Below, one piece after another: positions 1 through 5,925 of a stretch of 21,104 bases of DNA (the stretch's first letter is position 1; each line of letters opens with the position of its first letter). The translations under genes were made by a program, and so were the position numbers. The DNA is from Caldifarciminota bacterium 4484_18 (GTDB lineage Bacteria; Hydrothermota; UBA3073; NMUJ01): NCBI GenBank assembly GCA_002256535.1, contig NMUJ01000014.1, positions 1-21,104 on the forward strand. The letters are read 5' to 3'. The notes beneath the pieces were generated by a model. That model made no database searches. It saw only the letters and a list, made by a program, of their open reading frames with translations, and was not told the DNA's origin.

Positions 1-909
1 CCCACCGCTGAGGTAACAGTAGCCAATCTACATCGTGAAGAGATACTACCCGAGGAGAAGCTCCCCTTACGTTACGTGGCGTACACTGCATGCTTCCGAC
101 GTGAAGCCGGTAGCTACGGCAGAGGTACACGTGGGCTCAAACGTGTACATCAATTCAACAAAGTAGAGCTATTCTCGTTCGCACATCCCGAACGTTCCTA
201 TCAGGAACTGGAGTTTCTGCTCAACGAGGCGGAAGAGGTTATCAAATCGCTCGGCCTTAGATATCGTGTGGTACTTCTACCCATACATGAATTGGGGTTT
301 GCGGCTGCAAAAACCTACGACATAGAGGTATGGGCACCCGTATCTAAGGAGTGGTTGGAAGTTTCCTCCGTCAGCAACTGTGAAGCGTTTCAAGCACGAC
401 GTGCTAAGATCAAGTTTCGTACCAAACACCGTACAGACTATGTACATACATTGAACGCATCGGGGGTAGCCACCCCACGTACGTTTATAGCGATACTTGA
501 GACCTATCAAAACCCAGACGGTAGCCTTACAGTACCAGAAGTGTTACGTATGCTCAAAATGGCGTTAGAAGAGGGGCGTGTCATACTTACACGTAGCCAT
601 AAGCTGCCACATCATCCATCCATATTCGTTATCAAGAGCCAGGATTGGCGTGACCAGCTTGATGAAGTCAAAAAGGCGTTCCCACTCGATATTAATCCAT
701 TCACCAGATGTTCAATCTGCAACACGAAGTTGGTTGAGGTATCCAAGCCAGAAGTACGTGGTAAGGTACCATATCATGTTTATGAAGTGCATGACGAGTT
801 TGCTTACTGTCCAGGTTGTGGCCGCTACTACTGGAAGGGTACACATTACGAGAATATCAAGAAAATGTTGGGTATAGAAGATGCGAATAACAGAACACCC
901 CATAATTAA
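1..909 (+). CDS. serS: Seryl-tRNA synthetase C-terminal part fused in frame to a partial Mut7-C RNase domain
   Basis: The frame is open from base 1, so the gene begins upstream. Up to about base 549 it is the class II catalytic core of SerRS, which charges tRNA-Ser. Motif 2 is seen (CFRREAG, then GTRGLKRVHQF, bases ~88-165), then the SNCEAFQARRAKI block (~373-411) and motif 3 (ATPRT, then LETYQNPDGS). SerRS normally ends a few residues after the VPEVLR motif. Here VPEVLR (532-549) runs directly into LKMALEEGRVILTR and a C-terminal zinc ribbon with Cys pairs CSIC (~709-720) and CPGC (~808-819), ending YWKGTHYE. That is the second half of a Mut7-C (PF01927) PIN-like RNase domain; its N-terminal third, with the first conserved Asp, is absent. 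The last 29 bases overlap the next gene. I read this as two genes joined by a deletion or chimera near 549, not as a functional fusion. SerRS identity is sure; the expressed form is not. Confidence 0.85.
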   Translation, partial: PTAEVTVANLHREEILPEEKLPLRYVAYTACFRREAGSYGRGTRGLKRVHQFNKVELFSFAHPERSYQELEFLLNEAEEVIKSLGLRYRVVLLPIHELGFAAAKTYDIEVWAPVSKEWLEVSSVSNCEAFQARRAKIKFRTKHRTDYVHTLNASGVATPRTFIAILETYQNPDGSLTVPEVLRMLKMALEEGRVILTRSHKLPHHPSIFVIKSQDWRDQLDEVKKAFPLDINPFTRCSICNTKLVEVSKPEVRGKVPYHVYEVHDEFAYCPGCGRYYWKGTHYENIKKMLGIEDANNRTPHN

Positions 910-1192
910 GTTTAAGCGTGGCAGAAAGGTGACGATATATTTCGAGGGTAAGCCTATCGAAGCATATGAGGGCGAATCCGTAGCAGCTGCGTTGATAGCA
1001 GCTGGCATCTATGTATTCAGATACAGCCCACGACATAAACGTGCACGTGGATTATTCTGTGCGATAGGTAAATGTTCGTCATGTTTGATGCAAATAGATG
1101 GTAAACCCAACCAGATGGCCTGTATGGTACATGTACGTGATGGCATGAGGGTTAGACGCCAGAAGGGTAAGGGTGTGCTCGATGGAAATTGA
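881..1192 (+). CDS. Small 2Fe-2S ferredoxin-like subunit (HcnA-like, PF13510 type)
   Basis: A 103-residue protein with the shape of the small [2Fe-2S] subunit of HcnA/SoxA-type amine or amino-acid oxidoreductases. The N-terminus (MRITEHPIIKFKRGRKV) and the EAYEGESVAAALIAAG stretch are typical. The cluster ligands are probably Cys60, Cys65 and Cys68 (CAIGKCSSC) plus Cys81. The length is normal for the family and the end (GMRVRRQ) is intact. It starts inside the last 29 bases of the Mut7-C reading frame and overlaps the start of the FAD subunit by 11 bases, so the two are very likely co-translated. In related operons this protein moves electrons between an FAD/NAD(P)-binding subunit and a D-amino-acid-oxidase-type subunit; the latter is not in this window. 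The substrate is unknown. Confidence 0.85.
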   Translation: MRITEHPIIKFKRGRKVTIYFEGKPIEAYEGESVAAALIAAGIYVFRYSPRHKRARGLFCAIGKCSSCLMQIDGKPNQMACMVHVRDGMRVRRQKGKGVLDGN

Positions 1193-2258
1193 TTTACTTG
1201 TGATAGGTGGCGGGCCGGCTGGTTTGAGTGCAGCTATCACCGCGGCGGAGCTCGCTCATTCCGTGCTCATCGTAGATGAGAACCCCAAATTAGGTGGTCA
1301 GCTTATCAAACAGACACATAAGTTTTTCGGTTCCGAAAGCAACTACTGTGGTATACGTGGGATCGATATCGCAGAAATACTTGAGGATAAGGTAAACAAG
1401 CTCGGTATCACCAAGCACCTCGAAAGTACCGTCGTCGGTATATACGAAGATGGTGTAGCTATAGCCAGTGAGCAAGCTTTACGTGTTGTGCACCCCAAAA
1501 AGATAATCATAGCAACCGGTGCACGTGAGAACATGCTATCGTTTGTAAACAATGATCTACCAGGTGTGTATGGAGCAGGTGCAGTACAGACGTTGGTTAA
1601 CGTCTATGGTGTATTACCTGGTAAGCGTGCACTTATGGTGGGTTCAGGTAATATAGGGTTGATTGTAAGCTATCAGTTAATGCAGGCAGGTGTAGAAGTG
1701 GTTGCCATACTGGAGGCGCTGGATCACGTGGGTGGCTATGAAGTACATGCAGCTAAAGTGAAGCGGTTAGGTATACCGATACTTTTGCGACATACGATCA
1801 AGTCAGCAATAGGTAACGATAAGGTGGAAGCAGCAGTGATCACTAAATTAGATGAACATTGGCAACCCATCCCAGGTAGTGAAAGGGAATTGAATGTAGA
1901 TTTTATATGCCTGGCGGTTGGGTTGTCACCTTCATACGAACTGGCAGCACAGGCGGGTGCCAAAATCGTATATATACCGGAGTTGGGTGGGTGGTTACCC
2001 TGGCACAAGCCAAACCTCGAAACCTCGGTATCCGGGTTATACGTAGCAGGTGATGCTGCTGGTGTTGAAGAGGCCGTCTCTGCATTACTTGAAGGCAAAA
2101 TAGCGGCTGCAGATGCATCCAATAGCATAAAAGAGAATAAATACGCACAGAAGTTAGTTGAAACCACTCAGAAAGAGCTACAGGAGTTTCGTGCAGGTAA
2201 GTTTGGCAAAAAGATCATCGAAGGCAAACGTAAGCTCTATGCGTCGCTACATCTATAG
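1182..2258 (+). CDS. FAD-dependent pyridine nucleotide-disulphide-type oxidoreductase (HcnB-like subunit)
   Basis: About 358 residues with two Rossmann folds: the FAD motif GGGPAG at 9-14, an ATGARE block near 111-116, a second dinucleotide motif GSGNIG at about 154-159, and the C-terminal FAD motif GLYVAGDAAGVEE near 285-297. GGQLIKQTHKFFGS and NNDLPGVYGAGAVQTL are characteristic of the subunit that pairs with the preceding 2Fe-2S protein. The ATG at 1182 overlaps the stop of the 2Fe-2S gene; a GTG at 1173 in the same frame is the alternative. The family oxidises amines, amino acids or glycerol phosphate depending on the partner. No internal gap is seen against the family. It overlaps apbE by 20 bases, so all three genes probably form one operon. 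Confidence 0.88.
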   Translation: MEIDLLVIGGGPAGLSAAITAAELAHSVLIVDENPKLGGQLIKQTHKFFGSESNYCGIRGIDIAEILEDKVNKLGITKHLESTVVGIYEDGVAIASEQALRVVHPKKIIIATGARENMLSFVNNDLPGVYGAGAVQTLVNVYGVLPGKRALMVGSGNIGLIVSYQLMQAGVEVVAILEALDHVGGYEVHAAKVKRLGIPILLRHTIKSAIGNDKVEAAVITKLDEHWQPIPGSERELNVDFICLAVGLSPSYELAAQAGAKIVYIPELGGWLPWHKPNLETSVSGLYVAGDAAGVEEAVSALLEGKIAAADASNSIKENKYAQKLVETTQKELQEFRAGKFGKKIIEGKRKLYASLHL

Positions 2259-3165
2259 TGGGCTATTCGTAGCAATCTTAATCCTCCTATACTTTGTAAG
2301 AGCGAAAGAGTTTGAACGTTCCGCATTTTATATGGACACCCTGTGGGAGGTTAAAATTATATCACATGTGTATCCCAAACACGCATTTAACAGAGTTTTC
2401 GCCGTAATCGCACACATCGACTCAATAGCCAATGTATTCGGTAACGGTGAGCTCGCAAAAATAAATAGTGGCCATCGTATGCAGGTATCGAGTGCACTAA
2501 GGGAGATGCTGGAGGTTGGTATCAAAATGGGCAAGCTCAGCAATGGTGCGTTCGATGTAACAATATATCCGGTGATGAAGTGTTGGCATTTCTTCAACGA
2601 TCGATACGTACCAACAGATAGCGAAATTTCAGCTGCATTACAGAAGGTGGATTACAGGAAGATAGGATTTCGTCACGATACTTTGATACTACCCGAGGGT
2701 TATGGTATAGATTTAGGTGGCCTCGCTAAAGGTTATGCAGTTGAATCCGCCATTAAAGTGCTTAAAGATATGGGAGTAAGGAAAGCACTGGTGAACGGCG
2801 GTGGCGAAATAGGTGTAATCGGTAGCTGGAAAATAGGTATACGACATCCACGTGAACAGGATGAAACCATCGATACATTCACACTTGTTAATGCATATGT
2901 GGCTACATCCGGTGATTACGAACGCTATTTTGTCAAAGACGGAAAATATTATCATCATATACTGGATCCAAAGACAGGTTTGCCAGCCATGGAACTCGTC
3001 AGCGTGACAGTTATCGATACCAGCGGCGTATGGGCGGATGCGATAGCAACTGCAGTGTTCGTATTGGGTCAAGAAAAAGGAAAGAAACTGCTTCAACAAC
3101 TTGGTATCACACATTATTGGATATATACACGTGAGGAATTTCAAAACCCAGAAGCAACCAAATAA
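2239..3165 (+). CDS. apbE: FAD:protein FMN transferase, membrane-anchored
   Basis: A 308-residue ApbE-family protein, which attaches FMN through a phosphoester bond to Thr/Ser of flavoproteins on the outer side of the cytoplasmic membrane. Residues ~6-20 form one hydrophobic segment without a lipobox Cys, so it is probably a signal anchor. Family blocks in order: FYMDTLWEV (30-38), SNGAFDVTIYPV (101-112), GIDLGGLAKGYAVE (156-169), ALVNGGGEIG (183-192), ATSGDYERYF (222-231), HHILDPKTGLPA (239-250) and the metal-binding WADAIATAVFVLG (265-277). The start at 2239 is chosen because the in-frame extension upstream lies inside the oxidoreductase gene and does not match ApbE; no clear ribosome site precedes it, suggesting translational coupling. 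It ends 5 bases before the convergent plsY gene. No obvious flavinylation target is encoded nearby. Confidence 0.93.
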   Translation: MRRYIYSGLFVAILILLYFVRAKEFERSAFYMDTLWEVKIISHVYPKHAFNRVFAVIAHIDSIANVFGNGELAKINSGHRMQVSSALREMLEVGIKMGKLSNGAFDVTIYPVMKCWHFFNDRYVPTDSEISAALQKVDYRKIGFRHDTLILPEGYGIDLGGLAKGYAVESAIKVLKDMGVRKALVNGGGEIGVIGSWKIGIRHPREQDETIDTFTLVNAYVATSGDYERYFVKDGKYYHHILDPKTGLPAMELVSVTVIDTSGVWADAIATAVFVLGQEKGKKLLQQLGITHYWIYTREEFQNPEATK

Positions 3166-3170
3166 CAGTA

Positions 3171-4229
3171 TCAGCCGACGAACATATCTATTACGTGCAT
3201 AAGTGTACCACTTACTAAAGGGACGGTGAAGTTATCATCAACATTAAATGATAGCAATTCAGTAATCGCAGCACCTGTTGCACCGATACCCAGCAATAAA
3301 GGTGATATGTGCAACGTATTATAAAGTACATATGCACAGATGAGAGCACCACCCCAATATGCAAGTGTACCTTCTAAGGTTTTATCCCTTATTTTGTGAC
3401 GTCCAAACATAAGCCCAAACAGCTTACCGAAGATATCACCAAATATGAGGCTTAGAAACATGCTGGTACGTCGATGTACGAACCGCACAATATCGAGCAG
3501 GATGAAGAATATTGCTACACAACCGATAAGCTGTAGTGCCATACGCTGCGTATTACGCAGATAGATTACTATAAAAGTGAGTGCACCCGGTCGTGCAGCT
3601 ACACGCCACCAGTGACGTTTGAGAGTTTCATCGGTTATTTTCAGCAACCCACGCTCAACAGTATTATACAGCCCAACAGCTATTATATAAGCGACAACAG
3701 CAACAAGGAACGGATTATGTGGGTCATGTAATGCATGTAAAAACAGCGTATAACAGAGCAGTGGGAGAACTATCATACCGATAAGCTCACCCTGCCGTGT
3801 GATGTAGGTAAGAATTGCAACCACAACGAATAGGAAACCCAACTCATACAGGAATAATCCACCACCTGTTAGGTAATGCACAAGATAATACAACATTATA
3901 CCAGTAGCACAGGCGACACCCTGACCACCACGGAACCCAAGGTAGAACGGTAACACATGACCTGCTATAGCAGCTAACCCGCTAAGTTGTGCACAGACGA
4001 AGTTAGATGTCAGCCGCTGGCTGATGAAGATAGCTAACACCCCCTTAAATGCATCATATATCGCAGTTGGTATAGCAGGCAGTAAACCCAATGTATGGTA
4101 GACATTGACAGTACCAGCATACTGCATACCTACACGACGTATGTCGAGATGATACAATCGCCCCAAGAAATACGCGGGTAGTATCGAACCCATAAGGTAA
4201 CCCACAACTATGGAGACAGCACACACCAT
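3171..4229 (-). CDS. plsY: PlsY-type acyl-phosphate:glycerol-3-phosphate acyltransferase fused to a dolichol-kinase/CTP-transferase-like domain
   Basis: A 352-residue polytopic membrane protein. Residues 1 to ~195 follow PlsY: GSILPAYFLGRL (14-25), LDIRRVG then GTVNVYHTLG (28-48), the DAFKG motif (59-63) and GHVLPFYLGFRGGQG (90-104). Two positions differ from the usual pattern: GSGNxGATN reads GMQYAGTVN, and FKGGKG reads FRGGQG, so activity or substrate may differ. Residues ~205-352 look like the SEC59/VTE5-type kinase fold: the diagnostic FGRHKI then KTLEGTLA (275-290) and NVDDNFTVPLVSG (329-341). Between VHRR (251-254) and LIFGD (261-265) the usual ~50-70 residues with one or two membrane helices are missing, pointing to an in-frame internal deletion near 3465-3470. 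No ribosome site precedes the ATG and a -10-like box sits close to it. First-domain assignment is firm; the fusion partner is likely; the activity is unproven. Confidence 0.82.
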   Translation of the reverse strand: MVCAVSIVVGYLMGSILPAYFLGRLYHLDIRRVGMQYAGTVNVYHTLGLLPAIPTAIYDAFKGVLAIFISQRLTSNFVCAQLSGLAAIAGHVLPFYLGFRGGQGVACATGIMLYYLVHYLTGGGLFLYELGFLFVVVAILTYITRQGELIGMIVLPLLCYTLFLHALHDPHNPFLVAVVAYIIAVGLYNTVERGLLKITDETLKRHWWRVAARPGALTFIVIYLRNTQRMALQLIGCVAIFFILLDIVRFVHRRTSMFLSLIFGDIFGKLFGLMFGRHKIRDKTLEGTLAYWGGALICAYVLYNTLHISPLLLGIGATGAAITELLSFNVDDNFTVPLVSGTLMHVIDMFVG

Positions 4230-4237
4230 GCGTATAT

Positions 4238-4265
4238 AATCTATACAAGCCTGAGATTAAGTCAA
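4238..4265 (-). promoter_or_regulatory. Candidate promoter for plsY
   Basis: On the minus strand TTGACT (4265-4260) is followed after 16 bases by TAGATT (4243-4238); an overlapping TATAGA lies at 4245-4240. The implied start of transcription falls within a few bases of the plsY ATG (4229-4227), which has no Shine-Dalgarno site. It lies back to back with the tRNA promoter. Confidence 0.4.
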
Positions 4266-4293
4266 AGCATTAGCGAAGCGCTCCGATCACCTA

Positions 4294-4323
4294 TTGACAA
4301 CCCATAGTTCGTTGTATTATAAT
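4294..4323 (+). promoter_or_regulatory. Strong sigma70-type promoter for the tRNA genes
   Basis: TTGACA (4294-4299) and a perfect TATAAT (4318-4323), 18 bases apart; a second box TATTAT (4315-4320) is possible. The predicted start, 6-8 bases after the -10 box, falls on or within about three bases of the first base of tRNA-Thr (4330), so the primary transcript would have almost no 5' leader. Confidence 0.8.
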
Positions 4324-4329
4324 AATCAA

Positions 4330-4401
4330 GCTGGTGTAGCTCAGTGGTAGAGCAGGTGATTTGTAATCACCAGGTCGGGGGTTCGAATCCCTCCACCAGC
4401 T
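4330..4401 (+). tRNA. tRNA-Thr (anticodon UGU)
   Basis: A complete cloverleaf can be folded by eye. The acceptor GCTGGTG (4330-4336) pairs with CACCAGC (4394-4400) and the discriminator base is T4401. The D arm is GCTC/GAGC. The anticodon stem GGTGA/TCACC encloses the loop TTTGTAA, with anticodon TGT (UGU, Thr). The T arm carries GTTCGAATC. CCA is not encoded. The tRNA-Tyr 5' half follows after four bases. A tRNA-Thr/tRNA-Tyr pair leading into tRNA-Gly, tRNA-Thr and tuf is a common bacterial arrangement; here it breaks off after the Tyr 5' half. Confidence 0.95.
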
Positions 4402-4405
4402 TTTT

Positions 4406-4459
4406 GGGCGGGTACCCAAGTGGCCAAAGGGGGCAGACTGTAAATCTGCTGGCGGTATA
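4406..4459 (+). pseudogene. 3'-truncated tRNA-Tyr (anticodon GUA)
   Basis: The 5' part is unmistakable: acceptor strand GGGCGGG (4406-4412), TA, a D arm with CCCAAGTGGCCAAAGGGG, anticodon stem GCAGA/TCTGC around the loop CTGTAAA (anticodon GTA), and the start of the long variable arm TGGCGGTAT typical of class II tRNA-Tyr. The T arm with GTTCGAATC and the 3' acceptor strand CCCGCCC are absent; the sequence instead becomes mutL coding sequence. I did not see the missing half elsewhere in the window on either strand. As it stands it cannot fold into a tRNA. Either a second complete copy exists elsewhere, or the join is not present in the living genome. Confidence 0.85.
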
Positions 4460-5881
4460 GATCTCATCGAAGTAATAGACAACGGATATGGTATACCAGC
4501 CGATCAGGTAGAGCTGGCAGTTGAGTCACACACTACCAGCAAATTGAATGATATAAGTGATCTGGATAACCTCACATCACTCGGCTTCCGTGGTGAAGCA
4601 CTCGCCAGCATACGTAGGGTAGCGGATATGGAGATAATCACACGTGCACGTGAAGAACCTGTAGGTACATACCTGCGGGTGGATAACGCACGTATCGTTG
4701 ATAAACGTCAAATAGCCCGTAACGTAGGTACAACTGTAAAGGTATATCGGCTTTTCGAACGCATACCTGCAAGACGTAAATTCCTGAAATCCAAGCGCAC
4801 AGAGTTTGGCCACATACTGGGTAAAATCTACAACTATGCGATCGCATACCCTGAAATAGGGTTTAAACTTGTGCACGATGATGAAGTGGTACTGGACCTC
4901 ATGGCGGATGAGCTTGAGGCACGGCTGACAAACCTATTGGGTGAGGAATTCATGTCGCACCTGGAGCCATTCGAGCTCTCTGCATCCAATATACTTGTTT
5001 GGGGTTACATATCACGACCGGAGATGCTGGACAGACATCCGCAAGAGTTCATATTTGTTAACCGCCGTCCGGTGAGAAGTCACATCATACGTAAAGCTGT
5101 ACAGGATGCGTATGGGTTAGATGATAAATCCAAACACCCATCATTCGTGATATTTATAGAGTTAGATCCCACCATGATCGATGTAAACATACACCCACGT
5201 AAGGATGAGGTACGGTTCAGTGATGAGCAATCCCTTTACAACTTTATCGTCGACGGTATACGTGATAAACTACGTATAAAGTTGGTGAAAGGGTTCACCC
5301 GACCAGCAGCTGGTGAAGAAGAGTTTACACTCGAAGGTGCCAGATTCTGGCAACTACATAACTCGTACATATTTGCACAAACAAAACAGGGGCTCATTAT
5401 AGTGGACCAACATGCAGCCCATGAGCGGATAATATACGAACAGCTACTTAAAAGTAAGCCAACCTCACGGCGGCTAATGTTCCCAGTAGTGGCTAACCTA
5501 ACACCAAGTGAATATGAGGTATATAAAGCAACAAACGATCTACTCGTAAAGTTTGGCTTCGATATAGAGGAGTTTGGTCACCGCACCGTTAAGATAACAG
5601 CCGTACCTGGAGCGTTTGAAGATTTCGATACCTGTACATTTAAAGAGATGTTGTTAGAACTCGCTAAAGAAGGTAAACTTAAGCGTGACATCGAAATCGT
5701 TGGCAAAACCATCGCATGTAAGGCAGCAACTAAAGCCGAGCAGGAACTGACTTCTGAGGAGATGAATGCACTCATCGATCGCCTATTTGCGACACAGAAT
5801 CCTTTCTTCTGTCCACATGGTAGACCTACCCTTATACGGATAACACTTAAGGAGCTGGCAAAACGGTTCGAACGCAGATAA
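4451..5881 (+). CDS. mutL: DNA mismatch repair protein MutL, lacking its N-terminus
   Basis: MutL homology begins abruptly at about 4451 (GGIDLIEVIDNGYGI). The first ~60 residues of the family, including motif I (the ELVENSLDAGA helix with the catalytic Glu and Mg-binding Asn), are missing. What follows is good: DNGYGI (motif II), GFRGEALASI (4583-4612), VGTTVKV and the ARRKFLKS loop, DVNIHPRKDEVRF, a short linker, then the endonuclease domain with DQHAAHERIIYE (5405-5440), ACKAATKA and CPHGRP. DQHA(X)2E(X)4E marks a nicking MutL of the kind found in bacteria without MutH. The frame is open back through the truncated tRNA-Tyr but has no ATG until 4544. Without motif I the GHKL ATPase should be dead. 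Identity is certain; the 5' truncation is plain, and whether it is real is not known. Confidence 0.9.
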   Translation, partial: GGIDLIEVIDNGYGIPADQVELAVESHTTSKLNDISDLDNLTSLGFRGEALASIRRVADMEIITRAREEPVGTYLRVDNARIVDKRQIARNVGTTVKVYRLFERIPARRKFLKSKRTEFGHILGKIYNYAIAYPEIGFKLVHDDEVVLDLMADELEARLTNLLGEEFMSHLEPFELSASNILVWGYISRPEMLDRHPQEFIFVNRRPVRSHIIRKAVQDAYGLDDKSKHPSFVIFIELDPTMIDVNIHPRKDEVRFSDEQSLYNFIVDGIRDKLRIKLVKGFTRPAAGEEEFTLEGARFWQLHNSYIFAQTKQGLIIVDQHAAHERIIYEQLLKSKPTSRRLMFPVVANLTPSEYEVYKATNDLLVKFGFDIEEFGHRTVKITAVPGAFEDFDTCTFKEMLLELAKEGKLKRDIEIVGKTIACKAATKAEQELTSEEMNALIDRLFATQNPFFCPHGRPTLIRITLKELAKRFERR

Positions 5882-5892
5882 CCAATAAGTGA

Positions 5893-5919
5893 TTGACAAA
5901 CCATCTTTAACCCTAAATT
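5893..5919 (+). promoter_or_regulatory. Candidate promoter for the nucleoside kinase gene
   Basis: TTGACA (5893-5898) with a TAAATT box (5914-5919) after 15 bases, in the 44-base gap after mutL. The implied start is at or next to the GTG at 5926, which has no Shine-Dalgarno site, so a leaderless message is possible. The -35 context ATTGACAA is identical to those before tRNA-Thr and acpP. Confidence 0.45.
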
Positions 5920-5925
5920 TGGTAA

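Noticed and set aside
1736..2167. Long minus-strand ORF opposite the FAD oxidoreductase (and a similar one at 11265-11735 opposite fabF and the nitroreductase gene).
   Set aside because: Low-complexity shadow translations of strongly conserved plus-strand genes with no recognisable domain.
2158..2238. 27-residue upstream extension of ApbE.
   Set aside because: It lies fully within the oxidoreductase gene in another frame and lacks ApbE similarity; ATG 2239 with the hydrophobic anchor is preferred.
4272..4282. Small inverted repeat AGCG-AAG-CGCT between plsY and the tRNA promoter.
   Set aside because: Too short and without a T tract; not a credible terminator or operator on its own.
4291..4482. 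Minus-strand ORF of 63 codons with a WWRDSNPRPGDYKSPALP stretch.
   Set aside because: It is the antisense of the tRNA-Thr/tRNA-Tyr cluster; this peptide is a well-known false annotation over tRNA genes.
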